Positions 1-5,991 of a DNA stretch of 11,325 bases are shown one piece after another. Location: NCBI GenBank assembly GCA_024279575.1, contig JAJRRJ010000222.1, positions 1 through 11,325 on the forward strand, written 5' to 3'. The notes beneath the pieces are model-generated. The model was not told the DNA's origin, did no database searches, and was given only the letters and a program-made list of their open reading frames with translations. Positions within the stretch are counted from its first letter, which is position 1. Every line of letters begins with the position of its first letter. This stretch comes from Alphaproteobacteria bacterium. Lineage in GTDB: Bacteria > Pseudomonadota > Alphaproteobacteria > Rhizobiales > Devosiaceae. Position numbers and translations under genes: made by a program.

Positions 1-1
1 C

Positions 2-538
2 CCGTGGTATATCCGCCTGTTTTTTTTCAAACAAAAAAGAACCTATGGGAAGGTTTTGGAACCGGGTTTGTTGTGGGCGCGCTCACCAAAAGTGTTTATT
101 GGTGTCGCTTTGCTTTATGGGGCTTTGAATCGAAAACGCTCACCCATAAGCCCCGCTCTTCGCTCGCTGGTGACGGTGCGGGTTTCGCAAATAAATCATT
201 GTGAGTTTTGCGTAGATATAAATGCTGCAACTTTAATAAAACGTGGTGTGAGCGAAGAAAAAGTTCTCAAGCTTTCCAATTGGCGAAACGACGTGGGTTT
301 TGAGCCTGTTGAACGTTTGGCGCTGGAACTGTGTGAAGCCATGACTTTTTCAGATCAAGAGGTTGAGGGGGAGTTGATGGCGAAGTTAAGGGCGCATTTT
401 GATGATGATGGGTTGAGTGAGCTTTGTGGGCTTATTGCGTTTCAGAATATGTCCTCAAAGTACAATGCCGCCCTCAACATTCCTGCACAGGGGTTTTGCC
501 GTGTGCCAGGCGTGGCCATTGAAACAGAACAGTCCTGA
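2..538 (+). CDS. Carboxymuconolactone decarboxylase / AhpD-like family protein, 5'-truncated
   Basis: The frame is open from base 2, with no stop before the window edge, and ends at TGA 536-538, so 178 residues are visible and the true start is probably outside the window. A TTG at 56 could serve as a start, but the preceding residues (YGKVLEPGLLWARSPK) look like the usual family N-terminus, so I treat the gene as partial. The family hallmark is the CxxC segment NHCEFCVDIN, about 67-70 residues into the visible protein, followed by a helical region rich in Ala, Leu and Glu (LALELCEAMTF, LCGLIAFQNMSSKYN). In AhpD the CxxC pair is redox-active and is followed by a His three residues later. Here that position is Asn, as in many uncharacterised family members, so peroxidase-linked thiol chemistry is possible but the substrate is unknown. 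It is convergent with the FAD oxidoreductase, with only 6 bp between stops and no visible terminator in the gap. Confidence 0.85.
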   Translation, partial: PWYIRLFFFKQKRTYGKVLEPGLLWARSPKVFIGVALLYGALNRKRSPISPALRSLVTVRVSQINHCEFCVDINAATLIKRGVSEEKVLKLSNWRNDVGFEPVERLALELCEAMTFSDQEVEGELMAKLRAHFDDDGLSELCGLIAFQNMSSKYNAALNIPAQGFCRVPGVAIETEQS

Positions 539-544
539 GGCGGG

Positions 545-2173
545 CTAAAGGGGCCAGATGTTTTTGTCCTTCAAAATTGTTTTGGCCGCATTGTGGCCCG
601 GTGCGCCGGTGACGCCGCCACCTGGATGGGTACCTGATCCGCACATATATATGCCTTTGATCGGGGAACGGTAGGCACCATATCCAAGAACCGGACGGGC
701 GGAAAACAATTGATCAAGGCTCATGCGTCCATGAAATATATCACCGCCGATTAGCGCAAGCTTTTGTTCCAGGTCCCAGGGGGAAAGCACCTGCATGCCA
801 AGGATGGAGGCGGCAAAACCAGGGGCGTGTTTCTCAACTGTTGCAATTATATGATCGGCAGCTTTTTGGCGTTGGTCCGGCCAATTTTTCCCTGCCGGAA
901 GGGTATAGGAAAATTGCTGACAAAACAGGGATGCAACATGCTGGCCTTTTGGGGCCAAAGTACTATCCACGAACGAGGGGATGAGCATTTCAACAATGGG
1001 GTCATCAGACCAGCCCTTGTTCCGGGCGCTTGCCCATGCCTCGTGCATGTAGTTGAGCGTCGGCGCGATGATAATTCCTCCCCCCAGATAGGCCTGATTT
1101 TGTGGGGCGTTGGTAAATTCGGGTAATTTATCAAGGGCAACATTCATACGGAATGTGCCGGAGTGGGATTTGTAATTCCTGATACTTCTGATGAAATCAG
1201 GGGGCAGGTTTTGATCCTTTAACAGGTCTTCATAGAGAATTTTGGGGTGTACGCTGGCGGCAATAACGGGCGCGCAAAAAATGGCCGTATCCGTATGGAC
1301 CTGTTTTTGTCTGCCCTTATCAGAGGTGATTTTTAATACCGGGTTGTTGGTGAAGATTTCTACACCTGTTTGCAGGCAGGCCTTTGCCATGCTTTGGGTA
1401 ATGGCGCCCATGCCCCCGATGGCGTGGCCCCAGGCTCCTTTCACATTGTTGGTTTCGCCAAACACATGATGGAGTAGAACATAGGCAGACCCGGGCTCCT
1501 CGGGGGAGGCGAAGTGACCCACAATGGCATCAAAGCCAAACAGGGCTTTTACGGTTTCGTTTTCAAAATACTGGTCAAGGATTTCACTTGCGGACCGGGT
1601 GAAAAATGCCAGCATATTGCGTTGGGCATCAAGGGGCAGTTTGTTCAGTATCCCCGCTGTTTTAAGCAGGGCAAGCAGATCAGCAATTCCGCCCCCTGCG
1701 TTGGGGGGCGTGACTAAAAGCAATTGGCGCACGCATTCAACAATTTTTTCTAAGGCCGCTTCGTATTTTGGAAGATTTTGAGCGTCTTTTGTGGAGTGTC
1801 GGGCAATTTCGCGGGCAGTCAGTCCGTTGCGCCCTGCCAACATATACCCGTTTTCCAGGGGGAGATAATTATCTATTTTGCGTAAGATAATCTCAAGACC
1901 ATGGGTGTTGAGGTCCATATCAGAGATAATTTCTGGTTGCAGAAGCGAGACCGTGTACGCAGCCACAGAGTTGGAAAATCCGGGATGAAATTCTTCGGTG
2001 ATGGCTGCGCCACCAACAATTTTTGAACGCTCTACCACACAGGTTTTCAGGCCCGCCTTTGCCAGATAAAAAGCGCAGACAAGCCCGTTGTGTCCGCCGC
2101 CAACAATTATGGCATCATAGTTTTTTTGCTCTGGCACAGGTATCTGTCTCTGAGTGCATCGATATTGATGCAC
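545..2173 (-). CDS. PYROXD2 / phytoene desaturase-like FAD-dependent oxidoreductase
   Basis: This is a 542-residue flavoprotein of the NAD(P)/FAD amine-oxidase-like superfamily, closest in pattern to PYROXD2 and bacterial phytoene-dehydrogenase-like proteins (COG1233 type). The FAD-binding Rossmann motif YDAIIVGGGHNGL is at residues 19-31, followed by CVVERSKIVGGAA (45-57). The C-terminal flavin motif is GIYMCGSGTHPGGGVTGAPG at 507-526. Length and end motifs match the family. The start is uncertain. The first candidate is GTG at 2173, giving residues MHQYRCTQRQIPVPEQKN before the Rossmann strand. The other in-frame choice is GTG at 2137, giving 530 residues. Neither has a convincing Shine-Dalgarno, and both lie inside the long inverted repeat at 2124-2211. 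The region around residues 280-300, between the second FAD-contact strand and FCAPVIAASVHP, seems about ten residues shorter than the usual family pattern. It follows the multicopper oxidase by 50 bp on the same strand, so co-transcription is plausible. The substrate is unknown; carotenoid desaturation is not implied, since no crt genes are present. Confidence 0.88.
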   Translation of the reverse strand: MHQYRCTQRQIPVPEQKNYDAIIVGGGHNGLVCAFYLAKAGLKTCVVERSKIVGGAAITEEFHPGFSNSVAAYTVSLLQPEIISDMDLNTHGLEIILRKIDNYLPLENGYMLAGRNGLTAREIARHSTKDAQNLPKYEAALEKIVECVRQLLLVTPPNAGGGIADLLALLKTAGILNKLPLDAQRNMLAFFTRSASEILDQYFENETVKALFGFDAIVGHFASPEEPGSAYVLLHHVFGETNNVKGAWGHAIGGMGAITQSMAKACLQTGVEIFTNNPVLKITSDKGRQKQVHTDTAIFCAPVIAASVHPKILYEDLLKDQNLPPDFIRSIRNYKSHSGTFRMNVALDKLPEFTNAPQNQAYLGGGIIIAPTLNYMHEAWASARNKGWSDDPIVEMLIPSFVDSTLAPKGQHVASLFCQQFSYTLPAGKNWPDQRQKAADHIIATVEKHAPGFAASILGMQVLSPWDLEQKLALIGGDIFHGRMSLDQLFSARPVLGYGAYRSPIKGIYMCGSGTHPGGGVTGAPGHNAAKTILKDKNIWPL

Positions 2174-2211
2174 TCTTTTAGATCACAGATATTGGCGTGC
2201 CAGAAGCAAAA
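2124..2211. repeat. Long imperfect inverted repeat at the oxidase/oxidoreductase junction
   Basis: Four arm segments are mirrored in order. TTTTGCT (2124-2130) pairs with AGCAAAA (2205-2211). CTGGCAC (2131-2137) pairs with GTGCCAG (2197-2203), leaving one unpaired base at 2204. TATCTGT (2141-2147) pairs with ACAGATA (2185-2191). GAGTGCATC (2152-2160) pairs with GATGCACTC (2167-2175). TCT (2149-2151) can also pair with AGA (2180-2182). In total about 33 base pairs fold around a 6-nt loop. On the minus-strand transcript the structure begins about 12 nt after the multicopper oxidase stop and contains both candidate GTG starts of the oxidoreductase. No U-tract follows on the minus strand, so it is not a standard terminator. 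A short competing hairpin, CCAGA/TCTGG (2200-2204 with 2212-2216), shares the outer arm. It could be a regulatory mRNA structure or an inserted palindromic element. I see no second copy in the window. Confidence 0.85.
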
Positions 2212-2223
2212 TCTGGTTTTGTC

Positions 2224-3696
2224 CTAAACGACGGTGAATTGTCCCATCATGCCAGCATCTTCGTGTTCCAGAATATGGCAGTGATACATGTAGGGAACTT
2301 TTTCATCTGTATAGTGCTTGAAACTGATCAGGATACGGGCGCTTCTGCCGGGAAGCACCAGAACTGTGTCTTTAAGGCCATCTTCATGGGGTTCGGGGGG
2401 GCGGCCATCGCGGTCCAGAATTCTGAACTGGGTATTGTGGATATGGAAGGGGTGGGCCATGCGCGAGAGATTGCGGATTTCCCAGATTTCAACGCTGTCT
2501 TTTTTGATGGTGTGATTAATGACTTTCATATCCATCTGTTCACCGTTGATTGTAAAACCACCACCCATGCCCATGCCCATCATGCCGCGCATATCAAGAT
2601 CAAACCGGCGGGTATTTTGAGCAGTCTCAGCCATCAGAGCGGGGAGCGTGGCCAGAGTATTAGAGATTGGTTTGGACATTGTGGAATTGGGGGAGGGGCG
2701 CAATTCAAGGAATGAAAATTCCGGGCTGACTTCGCTTTGGGAAAGACGTACGAAATGGGTCAGGGTAACATTTTTACCATCCGAGAGATCAACAATGATT
2801 TCTGCGCGCTCTCCTGGCCCCATGGATATCAACTGGACATCAACCGGCGCTGCGAGCAATCCGCCGTCGGTGGCAATTTTTTTGAAAAAACGGCCATCGG
2901 AAAAACCCATGGAATAGATGGTGCCGTTGGAGGCGTTGAGCAGACGCAGGCGTACCAGAGATGTTGTTGTTTCAAAATAGGCACCAATGGTGCCATTGAC
3001 CATGGGGGTATCGCCGGTCATTCCCATCATATTGTCGTGCATGGAGGGGGCGTAGGGCATTGTGCCATCCTGAAGGAAGCGCCGATCCTGCAAAGCGATG
3101 GGAAGATCATCCACGCCGTAGGTGTTGGGCAGGTCCAGCGTTTGGGATTGCTCGTCGTCAACAATAATCATGCCGGCAAGGCCAGCCCATACATGCTCGG
3201 CGGTTTTGCCCATCAGGTGGGAATGATACCACATGGTGGATGCCTTTTCGACAACCTTGAATTGTGGGGACCATGTGGCGCCAGGCCTGATGACCTGATG
3301 GGGTCCCCCATCAGCAATGGCGGGAAGATTGAACCCATGCCAGTGCAAAGTGGCGTCTTCATTTATGGAATTAGTCACATTAATGCGGATGTCTTCGTTT
3401 TCACGCATCCGCAAAACGGGGCCCAGATAGGAGCCGTTGATGCCCATGGTGGGGGTTTGCAGCCCACCAAAAAATTCAGTTTTCCCATGTTGAATATCAA
3501 GGTCATAGACGCGGGTGTTGTTTTCAATTTTCCCTAAATCAAGGGGAGGGATTTTAAGGGGGTTGGATCCTTGAACATGACCGGCAGCCAGTGGGCCACG
3601 GCCAAAAACCATTGCAGTGGTGGTTGCGGCAACACCGACAGCTGCGGTTCCTAACAGGAGCTTGCGTCGAGAAAAACCGGTTACAGAGCTAGACAT
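2224..3696 (-). CDS. CueO-like multicopper oxidase, Tat-exported
   Basis: I choose ATG 3696 (490 residues) over the upstream ATG at 3747. The shorter form begins right at a Tat signal (MSSSVTGFSRRKLLLG, twin Arg at about residues 10-11, then a hydrophobic Ala/Val stretch) and has an AAAGG ribosome site 9 nt upstream. The family oxidises a substrate and reduces O2 to water at a trinuclear copper centre; CueO members oxidise periplasmic Cu(I). All ligand motifs are present: HWHG 118-121, HSH 158-160, HPFHIH 415-420 and HCHILEHEDAGM 472-483. That gives ten His, the type 1 Cys at 473 and axial Met at 483. The HPFHIHNTQFRIL and HEDAGMMGQFTV blocks closely resemble E. coli CueO. Short Met-rich patches (SMHDNMMGMTGDTPM near 218-232 and RGMMGMGMGGG near 370-380) could bind copper. 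No copper exporter or regulator lies beside it, so a copper-tolerance role is inferred from family resemblance only. CotA/bilirubin-oxidase-type substrates remain possible. Confidence 0.92.
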   Translation of the reverse strand: MSSSVTGFSRRKLLLGTAAVGVAATTTAMVFGRGPLAAGHVQGSNPLKIPPLDLGKIENNTRVYDLDIQHGKTEFFGGLQTPTMGINGSYLGPVLRMRENEDIRINVTNSINEDATLHWHGFNLPAIADGGPHQVIRPGATWSPQFKVVEKASTMWYHSHLMGKTAEHVWAGLAGMIIVDDEQSQTLDLPNTYGVDDLPIALQDRRFLQDGTMPYAPSMHDNMMGMTGDTPMVNGTIGAYFETTTSLVRLRLLNASNGTIYSMGFSDGRFFKKIATDGGLLAAPVDVQLISMGPGERAEIIVDLSDGKNVTLTHFVRLSQSEVSPEFSFLELRPSPNSTMSKPISNTLATLPALMAETAQNTRRFDLDMRGMMGMGMGGGFTINGEQMDMKVINHTIKKDSVEIWEIRNLSRMAHPFHIHNTQFRILDRDGRPPEPHEDGLKDTVLVLPGRSARILISFKHYTDEKVPYMYHCHILEHEDAGMMGQFTVV

Positions 3697-3705
3697 ATTT
3701 TTAGA

Positions 3706-3710
3706 CCTTT
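3706..3710 (-). promoter_or_regulatory. Ribosome binding site deciding the multicopper oxidase start
   Basis: On the minus strand AAAGG lies 9 nt before ATG 3696. This supports the Tat-signal-proximal start over the ATG 17 codons upstream at 3747. Confidence 0.6.
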
Positions 3711-3732
3711 GGTTTGAGGGCTTTTTGCATTC

Positions 3733-3746
3733 TGATCCAAAGATCA
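3733..3746. repeat. Small palindrome in the multicopper oxidase leader
   Basis: TGATC, spacer CAAA, GATCA: a 5-bp perfect inverted repeat between the candidate promoter and the oxidase start codon. It is short enough to arise by chance. I list it because it adds to the other symmetrical sequences upstream of this gene. Confidence 0.3.
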
Positions 3747-3754
3747 ATAATCCC

Positions 3755-3777
3755 GTTATTAATATTGTATTAGTAAC
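3755..3777. promoter_or_regulatory. Near-perfect palindrome, candidate operator of the multicopper oxidase
   Basis: GTTATTAATA, spacer TTG, TATTAGTAAC: ten-base arms with one mismatched pair. It covers the candidate -10 box of the minus-strand promoter at 3764-3791, the classical position for a repressor site. The same bases also read TTAA-N7-TTAG (3759-3773), one base off the alphaproteobacterial CtrA direct-repeat consensus TTAA-N7-TTAA, so a CtrA-type site is an alternative reading. The binding protein is unknown and no regulator gene lies nearby. Confidence 0.5.
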
Positions 3778-3791
3778 TACTGATATGGCAA
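3764..3791 (-). promoter_or_regulatory. Candidate sigma-70-type promoter of the multicopper oxidase
   Basis: On the minus strand TTGCCA (3786-3791), 16-bp spacer, TACAAT (3764-3769). Each hexamer differs from consensus at one position. The implied leader to ATG 3696 is about 60 nt. The -10 box sits at the centre of the palindrome at 3755-3777. Confidence 0.5.
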
Positions 3792-3863
3792 TTGCGGCAA
3801 CAATCTGGCGAAAATGTTACGGTTTGGTAAGGATGGATTTGATGTTTTCTATCGGTACAGTAA

Positions 3864-3899
3864 ATTTGAATTCGATTTGAACATATGATCATTATCATA
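3864..3899. promoter_or_regulatory. Direct repeat plus palindrome upstream of the multicopper oxidase promoter
   Basis: Two copies of ATTTGAA (3864-3870 and 3875-3881) lie 11 bp apart, about one helical turn, as in many response-regulator sites. Immediately beyond is TATGAT-CATT-ATCATA (3884-3899), a perfect 6-bp inverted repeat. On the minus strand this reads GATAATGAT, matching the left half of a Fur-box consensus, but the right half does not fit. The cluster lies about 75-110 bp upstream of the candidate -35 box, so it could be an activator region. Function is inferred from arrangement only. Confidence 0.3.
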
Positions 3900-3955
3900 C
3901 GCAGAAGCCGAATTAACTCAACTTTATGTGTTCTGACGTGCAAAGTTACATTTTT

Positions 3956-5731
3956 CTACATCGGCCATATGATTAATATCATGGGGACTGCAACGGCGGT
4001 GACAATGATTTCGAGTGGTAATCCCATGCGCCAATAGTCGCCAAATTTGTAGCCGCCCGGCCCCAATATCAGCATGTTGTTTTTATGCCCGATCGGGGTG
4101 AGGAAAGCACAGCTCGCACCGATAGCCACCGCCATTAAAAACGGGTCCGGGTTGGTGCCAAGGGTATGGGCCAACTGGATGGAAATAGGGGCGGCGATGA
4201 TGGTGGTGGCGGTATTATTCAGCACGTCGGAAAGGGACATGGTGGTGATCAGGATCACAGCCAATGCGACCCATCCGGGTAAACCATCGGTTGCAGCGGC
4301 AAGCCAGCCGGCGATTAAGTGGGTGCCTCCAGTTGAATCAAGGGCGGCCCCAAGGGGGATCATTGAGCCAAGCAGGACAATTACCGGCCACTCAACACTG
4401 TCATAAAGTTCGCGAAGAGGCAGGATATCAAACAGGACAAGGCCGATTGCGGTGAGGGCCAACGCAATGGGCAGGGGGATGACGCCAAAGGCTCCAAGGC
4501 CAATGGCGGCGGCAAACATACCAATTGCGCCCCAGGCTTTGTCATGGCGGGTGACATTGAGATTGCGATCCGCCAAAGGCAGGGTGCCAAGTCGGCCAAA
4601 CACATCCTTCATGGCCTCGGCGTTTCCGAGTAAAAGCAAAATGTCACCGGACTGGAGTTTGGTGCGTCGAACACGGGTTCTAAGGGTTTTGCCCATGCGG
4701 GAGAGACCGATCAGGGTTACGCCATGGGCGCGCAGCATCTGAATATCGTTTGCGGTACGCCCGATTAGGCGGCTGTCGCGGGTGATAACGGCTTCAGCCA
4801 GAGTTTGATCCGAGGAGAGTTCTGCAATCTGGCCTGCCTTACCCTGAAATTTGATTTTCATGGCGCCGGAAAGTGCATTGAGGGCGTCCGCATCCCCTTG
4901 AATAATGAGTATGTCTTTTGCGGAAATTTCCGCCATGCGTGCCCGGCCCGCCATCCGATGGCCGTTGCGCACCAGTCCCATAATCATGCAATCGTTTTCT
5001 TCCGCCAGTTCATCCAGATCACGCACCTTTTGCCCAATGATTTTTGCGTCTTCCGGCACCACCAGCTCGGCCACATAATCCTCAATGCTTACCAGTTCTT
5101 CCATGGGGCTTTGCTGGGTTTTGTGATCAGGGATCATGCGCCATCCCACAAGGGCAATGAAGGCCAGCCCGACCAGGGCGACAGCCAGCCCCACCGGGGC
5201 AAAGTCAAACATGGCAAAGGGTTCGCCCAATGCTTCATTTCGATAGGAGGCAATGATGATATTCGGGGGGGTGCCGATCAGGGTTACCATGCCGCCAAGT
5301 ATGGTGGCAAAGGACAGGGGCATCAGTGAACGTGAGGGGGAACGCCCAGCCTGACGGGCGGCCTGAATATCGACCGGCATGAGCAGAGCCAGTGCGGCAA
5401 CATTGTTCATAAAGGCGGATAAAGTTCCCCCGATTACCCCCATCAGGGTGATGTGGGCGGCGAGGGAGCGGGTGCGGTCTATGGCCATTCTGGTAATCAG
5501 ATCAACGGCCCCTGAGCGCATGAGACCGGCGGAAATTACTAAAACAAGGGCCACGATAATTGTGGCCTCATGACCAAAACCGGCAAAGGCGTCATGGGCG
5601 GGAACAACACCGAGAATAACACCGGCAACAAGGGCGCTAAAGGCGACCAGATCATAGCGCCAGCGCCCCCAAAGCAGGCCAACAAGTACAAAGCCGATGA
5701 GGGAAAATAAAATAATTTGAGGGCCGGTCAA
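3956..5731 (-). CDS. SLC13-family permease with two TrkA-C (RCK-C) domains
   Basis: This is an inner-membrane transporter of the ion transporter superfamily (SLC13/DASS-like, resembling the SAC1/sulfate-permease type). I choose TTG 5731 (591 residues): AAGGAA lies 7 nt upstream, and the resulting N-terminus MTGPQIILFSLIGFVLVGLL matches the family. TTG 5755 is the longest option but has no ribosome site, and a stop lies directly upstream of it. In the first membrane half MNNVAALALLMP (about 108-119) and TLIGTPPNI (about 150-158) are the conserved hairpin/substrate motifs. Two cytosolic TrkA-C domains follow at about 217-292 and 310-384, each ending in the pattern GDxLxxxG or DILIIQGD. The second membrane half holds NNTATTIIAAP (about 505-515) and TPIGHKNN (about 545-552), the mirrored motifs. 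Substrate is not predictable: sulfate, other anions or dicarboxylates are known in the family. RCK-C domains usually bind small regulatory ligands. It is transcribed separately from secA, whose terminator lies between them. Confidence 0.92.
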   Translation of the reverse strand: MTGPQIILFSLIGFVLVGLLWGRWRYDLVAFSALVAGVILGVVPAHDAFAGFGHEATIIVALVLVISAGLMRSGAVDLITRMAIDRTRSLAAHITLMGVIGGTLSAFMNNVAALALLMPVDIQAARQAGRSPSRSLMPLSFATILGGMVTLIGTPPNIIIASYRNEALGEPFAMFDFAPVGLAVALVGLAFIALVGWRMIPDHKTQQSPMEELVSIEDYVAELVVPEDAKIIGQKVRDLDELAEENDCMIMGLVRNGHRMAGRARMAEISAKDILIIQGDADALNALSGAMKIKFQGKAGQIAELSSDQTLAEAVITRDSRLIGRTANDIQMLRAHGVTLIGLSRMGKTLRTRVRRTKLQSGDILLLLGNAEAMKDVFGRLGTLPLADRNLNVTRHDKAWGAIGMFAAAIGLGAFGVIPLPIALALTAIGLVLFDILPLRELYDSVEWPVIVLLGSMIPLGAALDSTGGTHLIAGWLAAATDGLPGWVALAVILITTMSLSDVLNNTATTIIAAPISIQLAHTLGTNPDPFLMAVAIGASCAFLTPIGHKNNMLILGPGGYKFGDYWRMGLPLEIIVTAVAVPMILIIWPM

Positions 5732-5738
5732 TGGGCTG

Positions 5739-5744
5739 TTCCTT
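5739..5744 (-). promoter_or_regulatory. Ribosome binding site deciding the SLC13 permease start
   Basis: AAGGAA on the minus strand sits 7 nt before TTG 5731. The more upstream TTG (5755) has no comparable site, so the shorter start is preferred. Confidence 0.6.
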
Positions 5745-5847
5745 GAGGTTTTCAATCAGAATAAATATGTTGGGGCAGTTGGTGCGTTGTGGCAAGGGGC
5801 CTGGATCAGAAAACAGGGGAATTGGAGCGCCTGGGGCTTTGCGCACT

Positions 5848-5872
5848 AAAAAGGGCGGGAAAGGTCCCGCCC
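5848..5872 (-). terminator. Intrinsic terminator downstream of secA
   Basis: On the minus strand GGGCGGGA, loop CCTT, TCCCGCCC (perfect 8-bp stem, 5853-5860 with 5865-5872), followed immediately by TTTTT (5852-5848). It is about 120 bp past the secA stop and about 115 bp before the permease start, so it insulates the two genes. The stretch between the secA stop and this hairpin (5873-5991) has no gene I can support; it contains two TATTTGC copies 10 bp apart (5918-5934). Confidence 0.9.
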
Positions 5873-5991
5873 AGTCGCTTGGAGATCAAGAGGTCGGAAC
5901 ATCAAGTGCCGTTACCCTATTTGCTGATATTTGCCCCAAATTCATGAAAAAATTGAATGGGAAGCCGATAAAACTTTAGTTAAATTTTGAT

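Noticed and set aside
4..204. 66-codon plus-strand frame at the left edge
   Set aside because: It overlaps the AhpD-like gene in another frame, and the family-like residues are in the frame beginning at base 2.
2192..2204. TGGCACG on the minus strand upstream of the oxidoreductase, resembling the -24 element of a sigma-54 promoter
   Set aside because: The -12 position reads TATCT instead of TTGCW and lacks the essential GC. The bases are better explained as an arm of the long inverted repeat.
2124..2211. Reading the long hairpin as an intrinsic terminator after the multicopper oxidase
   Set aside because: No U-tract follows the stem on the minus strand; the downstream bases are A-rich and already coding. 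On the plus strand there is no gene to terminate.
2737..3537. 266-codon open frame on the plus strand, antisense to the multicopper oxidase
   Set aside because: It lies wholly opposite a gene with a complete set of copper motifs. The translation is His/Gly-rich with no recognisable domain, and its openness follows from the codon bias of the real gene.
3884..3902. Fur box
   Set aside because: Only the left half (GATAATGAT on the minus strand) matches the 19-bp consensus; the right half does not. Kept only as a generic repeat cluster.
5918..5934. Direct repeat TATTTGC x2 with 10-bp period downstream of secA
   Set aside because: It lies in the 3' region between the secA stop and its terminator, not near a promoter, and is short enough to be chance.
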